DNA from: Cephalotus follicularis
Lineage: Eukaryota; Streptophyta; Magnoliopsida; Oxalidales; Cephalotaceae
Direction of reading: 5' to 3'
NCBI GenBank assembly: GCA_001972305.1
Contig: BDDD01000179.1
Span: forward strand, 299,397 to 363,396
Length of the DNA stretch: 64,000 bases
How positions within the stretch are numbered: the first letter of the stretch is position 1; each line of letters opens with the position of its first letter. Made by a program: the position numbers and the translations under genes. The notes below the pieces were generated by a model. The model saw only the letters and a list, made by a program, of their open reading frames with translations. It ran no database searches and was not told the DNA's origin. This document shows, piece after piece, positions 33,641 through 43,790 of the stretch.

Positions 33641-34085
33641 AATTAATTTTATAAGGTTGTGATTTGTGAGAATTATATAAATTTGGTTACCATAGTTGTT
33701 GTGACCAATCACTTTTGGTCTATTATAAATTAGATTGTTTGGTGGACAAGCAACCACTACGATGATTTGCAATTACCATTTTCTTTGATTCCGATGTGCT
33801 GATCCAAATATTGCAAGTACGTGAACAACAGTATAAAAGAAAAATTGCCAATTTATTAGAAGAAAAATTGCCAATTTATTAGAAAAAAAATTGACAGGAG
33901 TGAGTCTTTTCGACAAGCTTATACCACTTGTCATACAATTTTTTGACATAATTATGAGAAATATGATCAACTCAAAATTTACATCCTAAAATGTACAATA
34001 TGTCAACAGATTTATAGCAATTTGTGTACAATTAGGCTGTAATATATACATGACACTAGCAGTTGCAATCTAGACAGTAATTAAC
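33641..34085. other. Unassigned part of TE9
   Basis: AT-rich and without recognised coding or RNA features. A 24-base near-duplicate (AAAATTGCCAATTTATTAG) occurs twice around 33840-33885. Confidence 0.5.
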
Positions 34086-34514
34086 CTCCTTTTGTTCAAG
34101 TCTCTTATCCATCTCTTTAAGCTCCATATCCAATGTTTCTTGAAGAGAAGAATGTTCTAGCTCCTTTTTCTCATCTTCAATATCATCTGCACATAAACTG
34201 AAAAAATTAAACATGCATATATACCTGAAGTTCATCAAATGGTGCTCCAGCATTACCACGATAAAAAAGAAGCTCAGCTTGCAATTGCTCTATTTCGCTC
34301 TGCATTCTTTGCATCTGAGTTGCCCCATGATCGCGATTGATCTAGCATCAAGACAAGAAAAAGTCGTTAGAAAGGAAAGCTTAACACTCCAAAACAAATA
34401 CCTATTTCACAAAAGAAAACTTACAACTGCCTTGTTTTGAATGTTGCGAGCACTATTTGCATACTTCAAAGTGTTTAGGGTCTCCTTCACATTCGAATAA
34501 GCAGGACTAACACG
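34086..34514 (-). pseudogene. Captured kinesin-4 (FRA1-like) fragment, three exons
   Basis: Three minus-strand exons of a plant kinesin-4 motor. Exon 34425-34514 encodes the end of the motor domain (RVSPAYSNVKETLNTLKYAN, ARNIQNKAV). Exon 34225-34341 encodes exactly 39 residues after it (INRDHGATQMQRM, EQLQAELLFYRG, PFDELQ). Exon 34086-34186 encodes coiled coil (SLQETLDMELKEMDKRLEQK). All are open, and the splice edges look normal (AG before, GT after). Kinesin-4 of the FRA1 type moves along microtubules and affects cell-wall deposition. The catalytic motor core is absent, so it is a fragment, most likely carried by TE9. FRA1-like is from memory of family sequence. Confidence 0.8.
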
Positions 34515-34574
34515 CTACAATAAAATAATTAACGGTATGGTAAAGCAAAGTAAAGCAAGTAGAAAGATCAACTC

Positions 34575-34760
34575 AAATAAATTCTAACTCTTAAATTTCC
34601 CCCAAAAATCAGGCATGATGTATTCGTTTATCGGACTATGCCCCCTGTAAAGAAAAACACAGTTGGTATATTTGGGCTCAGCCCTCAGCAGACCACACCT
34701 AAATCTAAATCATATCATTCCAATCTCAATTAATGATGGATTGATGAAATCCAATATGGA
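34575..34760 (-). repeat. LTR-derived piece A between captured fragments
   Basis: On the minus strand it resembles the TE12 LTR at about 41695-41850: CTGCTGAGGG, then TTTTTCTTTACAGGGGG, then GCCTGATTTT. A near-identical piece lies at 35700-35865 in the same orientation. It contains an acceptor-like TTTACAG. Confidence 0.75.
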
Positions 34761-34898
34761 TTGATGAAAATCATATTTATGAGAAAAACACATATTGCCT
34801 AGCCCTTATATTTATGAGAAAATCATATTTTTTTTCTACATCTTGAGCGCATCCTATCACTGAAAGATGTGTTCTTACTGATGGGACATGTAACTTAC

Positions 34899-35613
34899 CA
34901 TCTTCGCCAATTGTGAAACATCCATAAAAAAAGCCAACATTGCAGCAAGAATACCAGTTGTTATGGTGCTCTTAACTGGAACTTGGGTGCATTTACTGAT
35001 GTCTGAAAAGAACGAAGGCAGCAATCCATCTCTAGCCATCGACATTAAGATTTGCGGATGAAGAAAAAAAGGGAGGAAAAAAATAGTGTATCTGTGCACT
35101 ATTTCCACCATTGGTATACAAACAAGTACAAATTATCTCACATACAATGTAAGCAAGAATCTTCAAATGAAGCAATTATTTTAATTTAGAGAAGTTCACT
35201 CTAGCCAAAATCTACTTCAATACTGTGCCATAGTCAATTGAAAATAAAAGTAGGAGCTTTTTGCATACCTGAGCAAGAATCGAACCCATCACAGAGTGCT
35301 ATAACAGCTCCAGTCGTCAATATATACCTGCAATCAGATGGAGTTAAAAATGGTCTTAAAGCATACAAATTCAAAGAAAGGCCTTCAAATTTCGAGGAGT
35401 AAGGTACCCCAACAAACTACAAGAAAAATAATGTACTTACACTGGCCATTGCATCCCACAGGTAGAGTACACAGTAGAGATAGGGGTGTCCGGATCCAGA
35501 GCATAATACGGTAATAAGCCAACAATAACAGCGGATACAATCATACACAAAACACAACATATGGACAAAGCTATCCCTATACCAAGGGGCAAATCTCGAT
35601 GAGGATTCTTTAC
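34899..35613 (-). pseudogene. Captured cationic amino acid transporter (CAT) fragment, three exons
   Basis: Minus-strand exons of a plant CAT, a multi-pass membrane permease for basic amino acids. Exon 35441-35613 reads VKNPHRDLPLGIGIALSICC, then LLPYYALDPDTPIST. Exon 35269-35327 reads YILTTGAVIALC, then MGSILAQ in a different frame, so a small indel has occurred. Exon 34899-35059 reads QILMSMARDGLLPSFFSDIS, then TQVPVKSTITTGI and FFMDVSQLAKM. Donor GTAAGT sites follow all or most exons; the acceptor before the last exon lacks AG. The N-terminal half and the rest of the membrane domain are absent. A dead fragment. Confidence 0.88.
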
Positions 35614-35699
35614 CTGTAATTATGAGTGAGAAAATTGGTCAATGGTAAGGTTCAAAAATTCTTAAGAGAAGCCAAGATTTCCTGAAATAAATTCAAACA

Positions 35700-35865
35700 A
35701 ATAAATTCAAACTCTTAAATTCTCCCAAAAATCGGGCATGATGTATTCGTTTATCGGACTATGCCCCCTGTAAAGAAAAACACAGTTGATATATTTGGGC
35801 TCAACCCTCAGCAGACCACACCTAAATCTAAACCGTATCATTCTAATCACCTGTCAAGAAGTATC
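35700..35865 (-). repeat. LTR-derived piece B
   Basis: The second copy of the TE12-like LTR piece, similar to 34575-34760 and to TE12 41695-41850. Pieces A and B bracket the transporter fragment. Confidence 0.75.
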
Positions 35866-36055
35866 TACTGTTTTTTCTCCACTTTATTATGATAAAATGA
35901 TGCAAAGTATCATCATAAAAACTCAATGTGAACTATAAAAAAAAAGTGTAAATGAAAATGAAACTTTCAGGGCTATAGATACCATTGCAAGTTGTTGAGC
36001 CATTCCATGGTTCACTTCCTCAAAGCTGTAATTTCTTGTCTCAAATTCCCTTCCT

Positions 36056-38185
36056 GACAACAGGGACAAGAACTAGGCATGCAATAAAAAACTGATTGTA
36101 TCCAAATAGTGTATTCTACGCGGGTCCAGTTCAGTGTACACGCTCCTAGCTCGCACCCCGTATTTGTCCTAGTGTTGCAATACTGATGGTAGTTAGAGAA
36201 TCCATCCTCCAATTCCCAAACGTAGGCAACATACGCGTAAGTCTATCCGGTTCACTAATGCCCAAAAAGTGAACCTATGACTTGGAACTAATTCAACATA
36301 AGGAATAAGGTACCCAATCCCACTGCCTCTATACTTGACATCCAACCTTATGTCAGGGTATCACAAGTGTAAGTAGGGTAATTTAGACTACTTCAATTAT
36401 GTCATAAAACACAAGTGATATTGTCATAATTAATTTAAACAAATTAGCACATGTCATATATATGGAAAAAGACTGTTTATATACATAAATAGGTCCGATA
36501 CATAAGTCCATCCAATGACTTGTCAGGTCACCCTATCCAATAATTACGTCCTATAGCACTGACCGAAATCACTAGGCCACTCTGTAGGAACATTGCCATA
36601 CAATCAATCAATCAATCGATGTCAATAACCAATAGGTGATGAACATCTAACTTGAGAGAATAGATGGTTATACGACCACCTCCTAACTTCCTGACTAGAT
36701 GGTGCTAAACACCCATGGACATGGTCAATCAACCAATCAATATCAATAACAATTGATGACAATATCACTAACCAATAAGCAATGGATGTCTAATCAGAGT
36801 GGGGTACCACTCGTGCCCAACTAGAGATCACTAGCTTTCCTATGGTCTCAATTAATAACTGAATCATTAACACGACTATTCCATCGTTTAATACGATAGG
36901 TGGGTCGATGACAATACTGTGGTTTAATCAGTTATTCAAACAATCTATTGGTCGATGAATCAGTTGATCATCATGCCAATAGAAAGTGTTGTACAATTAA
37001 TTGATCTACCGGAAGATCATGATCTGCCTAACAGGTAGAAAAAAGTTCAAAAGAGCTTGATTAATCTCATGTGAAATTCGATCATGCAATCATTTTGAAA
37101 ATGGATTTAAAACAGTTTAAAAAGAGAACCCAAGACCTAAATGATGATGCCTTCAATGAAAGCGGTGAAGCTCAAGAGCCTTGTGTCGTTTCTGTAAAAT
37201 GGTTGCAAAACGGTGACACTTACACCAAAGCGTAAATGCTTTATCTGTTGTGTAACGGTTAGTGCTTAGCGGTAGCGATTAGCACTGGAATGAACCCAAC
37301 CTAAGGTGAGATGCTTACAATGGAAGTGTCAGCGCTTTAATCGGGCTACATTCAATTTCAAAGTGTAAAGCAATGCTAAGCGGCGATGCTTGATGTAAAG
37401 CACCAGCGCGCACCAGTACTGAGTCTGGCATAACAGACTATGTTCTTCATTTTCAAATCCAATTTCAATTCAATGTCTTGGTATGTCATTTTCTTTCCAT
37501 TTATGTCATTTATACTAGTCATTTGGGGTGTATAAATCAATTTAAAACAATTTGTTTCAACGATTTACTCCTAGATTCAATTCTAGGTCAATATCCAATC
37601 AATAACCCCAAAACTTAATCAATAACAATTCAATCCATTTCAATCAATTCTATTAATCAATACTATTTTATATGTGAATAATCATTTGCATTTTAGGTAT
37701 AGATTTCTTATCAAATGCTTTGAACCTCACAAGTGTTGAATCTATAAGACAATGGAGGTTAGACTCAAGTCTAATGTTCGCCAAGCTCCAAGCTTCATCA
37801 ATGGTGGTTGTGTTGTAAGATGAAGAGAGAGAGGGAGGTGGAAAGCGTAGGCTGGCTGGAGTGGGATAGAGTGAGAAAAGATGTGTTTTGTGGGAATGAG
37901 AGAAGATAAGGAGAGTTTATAAAGGAAAATGAGCAACCAGGGTTAATTTAAAACTTGTGGTTATAAGTAAATGCGATCTTGCCTTTAGAAACTCAACTTA
38001 AATGCACCCGAAAAATAATTTGAGCATGCATGCTCAAACAATAACATAAGTATGAGTACGTAAAATACGCAAATCCCGTCAATAATCATATCTCCGGTAT
38101 ATATAACTACCCCAATAGCTCAATATAGTATAATACCATAATGCATAAAGTAATAAAATACGATACAATAGTTTGGGTCATTACA
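36056..38185 (-). repeat. TE10 3' LTR (left edge uncertain)
   Basis: The minus-strand start TGTAATGACCC at 38185 is clear. A TATA box lies at 37916-37923 (minus strand). A stretch of CAATCAAT repeats near 36600 resembles the TE16 LTR. Motifs AGCGGTGAAGC and AAAGCG near 37160-37400 look like decayed relatives of the array vocabulary but lack TCGAC. Confidence 0.5.
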
Positions 38186-38224
38186 TTCTCCCCTCCTTAT
38201 AATAATCCGGTCCCCAAATTCAAA

Positions 38225-38592
38225 AATCAAAATAAAGAAGGGTATCTCTCTCTCATGTCATCCTCGCATTCCCAAGTACACTCCTCCATGGCATGATGCT
38301 ACCATAGAACCTTGACCAAGGGAATGGTCTTGTTCCTCAGTACTTTGGCCAATCTGTCAACAATCTGAACCGGCATCTCTGAATAGGATAAGTTTGGCTT
38401 GACCTGTATCTGTCTATACTCCATAACGTGCAAATGATCTGGATGATGCTTCCTCCATTAAGAAACGTGGAACACATTATGAACGCTCGACAATGTTGGA
38501 GGTAAGGCAAGTCTATACACAAGATGGTCAATGTGCTCCAAGATCTTGAAAGGCTCAATGAAACATGGAGAAATTTTCCCTTTTTTCCTGAA
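38225..38592 (-). pseudogene. TE10 integrase end and chromodomain remnant
   Basis: Minus-strand FRKKGKISPCFIEPFKILEH, LPPTLSSVHNVFHVS and a degraded chromodomain tail. It resembles TE16 and TE3. Broken. Confidence 0.75.
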
Positions 38593-38860
38593 TGTCATGC
38601 CCCAAACCATGAGGAGGACCCCACGGTCTGACACGTTACATGCCATCCATACAAATTAACCATCATCATCCAAAATATGCCGTAAATTTAAAACTTCAAT
38701 ATATAATCATGTATGTGGAATATAACCATTTACATTTGGCGTGGATAAGCCCAAGAATATACATCACTTCTTTTATCTCAAGCACTACCACAAGCCAGCA
38801 GGTCAAATATAACTGGAATACAATCATTCTTACATCAAGTCTCTTATAAAAGGTAGGTGT
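38593..38860 (-). repeat. TE11: LTR terminal piece of the TE12 type
   Basis: Plus-strand start TGTCATGCCCCAAACCA matches the reverse complement of the TE12 LTR end (TGTCACACCCCAAACCA). It begins inside TE10 pol and is cut by TE12 after 268 bp. Confidence 0.6.
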
Positions 38861-38887
38861 TGTAATGCCCCGAATATGTATATGTAT

Positions 38888-38908
38888 ATAATAATAATAA
38901 TAATAATA
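38888..38908. repeat. AAT microsatellite
   Basis: About seven AAT units just inside the TE12 LTR. Confidence 0.85.
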
Positions 38909-39989
38909 GAAAAAAAAGAATCACGGGCGCTAATAAAAGAGGGAGAAGAGAGACAGAGTGAGACACGGGAGAGAGAAGGTAGAGAGCAGCGGGAGAGAAA
39001 GAGAAAGGGAGAGAGAGACGACGGCGAGGCGTGACGCCGGAAAGGGAGAGTGCCGGTCGGAGTGCACTACCAATGGTAAGCTTCTTCCTCCGTCCTTCTT
39101 CTCTTTTCTATTTATTTTCCTCGGTGCCTTGTGCCACTGTTGCGCACTGCCGTGCGTTCCACCATCGGGAACCATCACCGGTAGAGCGGGTTTTGGTCGT
39201 GAAGACTAGCTCTTCCATTTTTGGTGTAGGCCGAGGGGTATTTCGGCCTGAATCAGCCGGATTGTGGTTTCTAAGTCAACTTGGCGAGTCCATCTCGCTG
39301 TCGCCTATGACACGGCGCTTGGCGCCGAGTCACAGTGAGTTACGGTCCGCAGTGGGTTGATTGAAGGATTTTGATGCCGGTTATGGTGTGACAAGAGCTA
39401 GGCGAACTGGTCGGAGCTCCGACAAGGCACGTCAGCGCCGATTCTCACCCAGTCTCGGGCAGAGACATAACGAGTGGGCCTCGTGGACGCTTGTTTGTGA
39501 AGGGGTCGGAGTTGTGGAAGTCCGACGAGTCAACTTAATGAGTTTGACTCAATGCCGGCTATGACTGTGCGATTCGCGGCTAGTCATGGCAAGACACTGG
39601 CAGCATTAAATAGATCGTCCATTATGGAGTCTGTTTATGGGTGTCCCTGGAGCCCAGGGTGTTGGCCGGAGCTCCGGTGGCGACGGTGTTATGATTCCGA
39701 TGTGTAAAGTGTAAGGAAATGTATTATATGTGCAGTGTGAAGATATTAACTGAGGATAGGAGGTTCGATATCCCAATCGCTAACAGGTAGGTTATACTAT
39801 TTACCATATTTATGCATTTGTATGGATTATTGCTGTTGTTAAGTGATTGTTGATTGCTTAAATGTTAAATGGAAGGAATGGGAAACTAGGTACATGTATA
39901 ATCTGTTTTACCTGTTTTAAAATGGATTTCATGGATTTTGGACATAGTTTCACTGATCTGCGAACTATTTTGTAAACTGCATTTTCTAT

Positions 39990-40160
39990 CAAAACCGTCG
40001 ACACTTTATGTTTTCAAAACCAAACCCGTCGACGCTTTCATGTTTTAAACTGAGTAGTAGATGTTTTATACTTATGCTTTCTAAACCCGTTGACTCTTTT
40101 GTGTGTTAATTGAATAGTTGACACTTTACATTTTTAAACTAAACTAGTCGACGCTTACTG
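39990..40160 (+). promoter_or_regulatory. Spaced CCGTCGACGCTTT-like motifs in TE12 LTR
   Basis: About six cores (GTCGACACTTT, GTCGACGCTTT, GTTGACTCTTT, GTTGACACTTT, GTCGACGCTTA) at wider 28-31 bp steps, about 1.13-1.30 kb into the LTR. Confidence 0.55.
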
Positions 40161-40770
40161 CCTATTTTACGAAATGTCAATGTTTCTCGCAGTTTTCAAT
40201 TCCAAACTGTTTCTTCTTTAAATGGATTTCATAGGAAGCGTCCCTAAGGCCTTGTAACCTATGGAAATCCTTTTAACACTTGGATTTCAAAGATAAAGTT
40301 TCAAAGAAGAAGTTAAGAAAGTTCCCAACAAAAGAGTTTACACAATGGTTTACGAAATGATTTCCAATGAATGGTTCCGATAGCTCCATTTGTGGGATAT
40401 CTGGACGCGGATATTCTCCATTTGACTTCCCTTCCATTCATTACAACTTCGATAGGGACCAACCAAATGGTTATGAAAATTGATTACAAAACTGAATCAT
40501 GGAAACGAAAATGATTTGTGGATACGAAAAGCAACTTATGGCCATGCAAATGATTTTAATGGTTTGACGGATGTGGATCCTATGAGATCCTTTATGAAAT
40601 GGTCTCTATCCTTTAAATGATTATATGTCATGGGTTACGAGTATGGTATAGTTATGGTTATGGATATCATTGCTTGAGACCTATGAGATAACCCATTCGT
40701 AATCTTCATTTCCGTTGCGAGGATTATGGATGTTAGATCACATCATCACTGGAGGTTACTGGCGCCTAGG

Positions 40771-40873
40771 GGTTCTGACCGTTTTTACGGCTTTACCACT
40801 ATACTTATGGGTTATGACCATTTTTACGGCTTTACCACTATACTTACGGGCTCTGACCGTTTTTACGGCTTAG
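40771..40873 (+). repeat. Three 39-bp units with CCGT-TTTT-ACGG hairpins in TE12 LTR
   Basis: GACCGTTTTTACGGC or a variant begins at 40777, 40816 and 40855, a period of exactly 39. Units 1 and 3 form CCGT/ACGG stems; unit 2 has one changed base (CCAT). This occupies the place of the CCGT...ACGG repeat in other LTRs. Confidence 0.8.
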
Positions 40874-41289
40874 CCATAATGTGATCAGCGTTATCTCTTC
40901 CCCACTCGGCTACGACCTCAAAAGGGTAGGTAGTCGGTGGTAGTGCTATCTCGGGCCGAAGGGGCAGAGTAGTACTCAGACCTATGGATTGTTTGTCCCT
41001 ACGTATGATGACTGATTGTTTACAGAGTGTCTGCAGGCCCATGGCCTTTGATGTGATTAGGACCAGCCAAGTATACCACTCCTTAGGGATGGTTGGTATA
41101 CTGACGCTGTCTGCAATTGTCATTCATGCTCATGACATTATATGACACATTATACACATTGTTCACTACATGACATATGATTATATTGATTACATGCATA
41201 GCACATTACTACCCTGTGGCATGCATGACATACTGTTATATACCTGTTGCACTACATGGCATATAGTATACCTACACGATATTATGTCG

Positions 41290-41323
41290 CTGACCCATTT
41301 CCCCTGTATGTGGAATAGGTCAG
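41290..41323 (+). promoter_or_regulatory. CTGACC/GGTCAG hairpin of TE12 LTR
   Basis: Perfect six-base arms with a 22-base loop, about 700 bp before the LTR end. All variable stem bases differ from the TTAGCC form yet still pair. Confidence 0.55.
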
Positions 41324-42018
41324 GCTCAGCCCCAGGTGATGGAATGCAATGAGGTAAGCTGAGAAGGACGGGTTTTCTATAGCATATTTTGTTAGTTATT
41401 TGGTATGCGGATTTTACTTATATGGTGTTTCTTATAAAGAGTTGTATAAAAAGGGGCCTCATGTTTACGGTTTACTTATATGAGACGTATAAAAGGCCTT
41501 GTATTTATATATGATTGTACGGATGTATAAGACTTGTAATGTATAAGAGACAAATTTAAAGATGTATAAGAGATGTTTTATTTTAGCTATCGACCTGCCG
41601 ACATGTGGCAGTGCTTATGATATGTGTGTTGATGTATTAGACAGGGACAGGCCCATCATTTGAAGTGTTAGAATGATGTAATTCTAGTTGAGATGTGATT
41701 TGCTGAGGGCTGATCCCCATATATTTATAAACTATTGATTCCTCATTCGAGAGTGTGAATATAGATATAAATTGAGTTTTTTCTTTACAGGGGGTTAAGT
41801 CGGATAATCGAATACTTCATGCCCGATTTTCGGGAGATTTTAAGAGTTAGTTTTTATTCGATTTGATTATTCCATTGATGTAAATGACTATGATTTAAAG
41901 TTTTATATATACATGTATAGCACTTTGGAGTATGTTTATGATAAAAATGAATTGAAGGGAATGTATATCACGCGTCGGATCATGGGGGTTTACTCTAGTG
42001 GTTTGGGGTGTGACAGCT

Positions 42019-42029
42019 TGGTATCAGAG
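42019..42029 (+). other. TE12 primer binding site
   Basis: TGGTATCAGAG, three bases after the LTR, matching initiator-methionine tRNA. Confidence 0.92.
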
Positions 42030-42289
42030 CCGGTCTAACCTATATACATCAGGATAGGATCGTAGGCTGTTGGGAATTAAAAGTGATTAATTGAATAAAG
42101 TTCTATTTGGAGTTAATTGGCGTTGCAGAATAATAATAAGTGTTATGATTGAGTTCTTAGAGATTAAGTGTTATGGACAAGTTGCGCTTAATGGAATTGA
42201 GTGATATTGATGAATTGTGGTTTTATAATTGTCTTGGATTATGATTGTGGAAATCGATAGCAGACTTTTGTCTCTTATACAAGGTAGGT

Positions 42290-43549
42290 ATGGAAGGGCG
42301 ACGCGGAAATGCCGCAAGAGGAGGTAAAACAGGGCCGACAATTAGACGGACTCAATCCACCAGAGCTACAGTACATCAAAGTGCAGCCCAGGAAGCAGAA
42401 AATGCTACTCCTAATCAAGGAGAATCCAGAGGTTTTCTGAGGGAAATGCGTTCTTTGATAAATAGAGCGAACGCATTTATGCGGTGTCAAGGGGCTACAA
42501 CATAACAAACACCAATTGGAAGACAGGTTAGGCATGCAGCTGAAGCACCTGAACAAACCCCAACAGTAAGACCAGCTTGGCGTGTTGAGGCAGCGAGGAG
42601 ATCAGTAGGCCATCCGAGGGTCAAAGATGATTCTTTAGTTAGGTTCTTGGAGCTAAATCCTCCACAATTCTCAGGGGATTCAGATGTCGTTGCTTCCGAA
42701 AAATGGTTAACACAAATGGATAAGATTTTTGAGTTCCTAGGGGTGTACAGATTCTCAGACGATTGCTTTTGCCGCTAGTATGCTCCGAGGTGAAGCAAAG
42801 CTGTGGTGGAGGATGGTTAAATCCTCCTGGGAAGAATCAGGGGTGGTAAGATCTTGTGATATGTTTGTCACGGAGTTTAACGGGAAGTATCCACCCGAGG
42901 TTAACCTTGATGAGAAGGAGGCCGAATTCCTTACTCTAACGCAAGGTGATATGTCTGTACCTCAATATGAAGCTAAGTTTGTTGAATTAGCGGGGTTCGT
43001 CCCTCATTAGGTGGGTACTGAAGCAAGAAAAGCCAAGTAATTCTTTAGTAGACTCAGACCGGACATTAGACAAAGATTAGTACCATTTCGATCAGCATCC
43101 TTCTATGAGTTGGCCTACAGAGCTAGGGAGCTTGAATCCGTGGCTGAAGAATTTTACAACATGAGGATTTAGAGTGGTAGCAGTAGGTCTGATTCTGCAG
43201 GTTGGCAATCAGGGAGGAGTTCTGCGAGTAGTAGCAAGTCCCAGAGATTTGGGAATAGCAGTCCTGGACAGAGTGGTTCTCCTCAGGCTATCGGTAGTCC
43301 AACCATGATTGCAGGTCAGGTAGAAGAGCTTAGAGGAATCCAAAAGAGAAGACGAAGGCGTGGATTTCGACAGAGGGAGCAGAGGAGAATGGCAGGCCTG
43401 GGAGGTCGCTCTAGACTTGCCAGTAGTGGTAGTCAGGTTTCCTTTGACCCGTGCGTGCATTGTCAACGCACAAATCATGCATCTGATGATTGCTGGTGGA
43501 AGGCTAGCCAGTGTATGGCTTGTGGAGCTTCAGATCATATGGTTAGAGA
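42290..43549 (+). pseudogene. TE12 gag remnant
   Basis: Begins MEGRRGNAARGGKTG. The capsid-like part lies around 42640-43010 (LRGEAKLWWRMVKSSW, EFLTLTQGDMSVPQYEAKF). Paired zinc boxes lie near 43450-43545 (CVHCQRTNHASDDC, CMACGASDH). In the family this protein packages element RNA. Cut by TE13 and otherwise broken. Confidence 0.85.
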
Positions 43550-43790
43550 CACTACTAGAAACAGGACGTTTAGCGATCGCCTTTTTCAGGGACCGCTTTT
43601 CCAACCTCTTTACCGACAGCCTTAGCGGTCGGTAAAGATCCGTGTGGTTTTACCATTGGCAACCACAGTATTTTGGAATTACCGACCACCTAAGCGGTAG
43701 GTAATTCGAACGTTACGAATATTATTATTTATTTCATTTTAGAAACCGCTAATTAGGTTTTACAGACCGCTATGGCGGTCTGTATTTGTC
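43550..43790 (+). repeat. TE13 terminus and subterminal repeats
   Basis: Terminal CACTA plus inverted pairs such as TTTACCGACAGCC...GGTCGGTAAA (43608-43638) and ACAGACCGC...GCGGTCTGTA (43762-43785). The motif is shared with TE9, so the two belong to related CACTA families. Confidence 0.85.

Larger units (their letters stand above)
32902..36055 (+). mobile_element. TE9: CACTA transposon left end with captured host exons
   Basis: Starts CACTACTGGAAAAAGGGC, the terminal signature of CACTA (En/Spm) transposons, preceded by ATA, a possible three-base target duplication. About 740 bp of subterminal repeats follow, then fragments of two host genes. No transposase is seen, and no matching right terminus lies before the next element, so the right boundary given is provisional. 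CACTA elements are known to carry host gene fragments. Confidence 0.7.
36056..38592 (-). mobile_element. TE10: 3' end of a gypsy element related to TE16
   Basis: Minus-strand pol end (38225-38592), polypurine tract and LTR running left from 38185. The flank ATTCTCCCCTCCTTATAA and the phrase TCCGGTCCCCAAATTC closely parallel TE16. The LTR left edge is uncertain; 36056 is chosen because the sequence changes character there. The right side is interrupted by TE11. Broken. Confidence 0.65.
38861..42015 (+). repeat. TE12 5' LTR (3.16 kb)
   Basis: Starts TGTAATGCCCC, ends GGGGTGTGACA. It contains an (AAT)n run (38888-38908), GAGA-rich sequence, a motif group (39990-40160), three 39-bp units (40771-40873) and the CTGACC/GGTCAG hairpin (41290-41323). 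Confidence 0.9.
38861..43549 (+). mobile_element. TE12: gypsy element front end (5' LTR, primer site, gag)
   Basis: Plus-strand 5' LTR 38861-42015, primer site 42019-42029 and gag from 42290, running until the CACTA element TE13 enters the zinc-knuckle region. pol and the 3' LTR should lie beyond TE13, outside the window. The gag is broken. Gag zinc boxes resemble TE16. Confidence 0.88.

Noticed and set aside
34086-35613. Working kinesin or amino acid transporter genes
   Set aside because: Most of each protein is missing, the transporter has a frame change and a lost acceptor, and a CACTA terminus lies on one side.
38930-39564. Several open frames at the start of the TE12 LTR
   Set aside because: GC-rich, GAGA-rich LTR sequence with frames open on both strands and no protein similarity.
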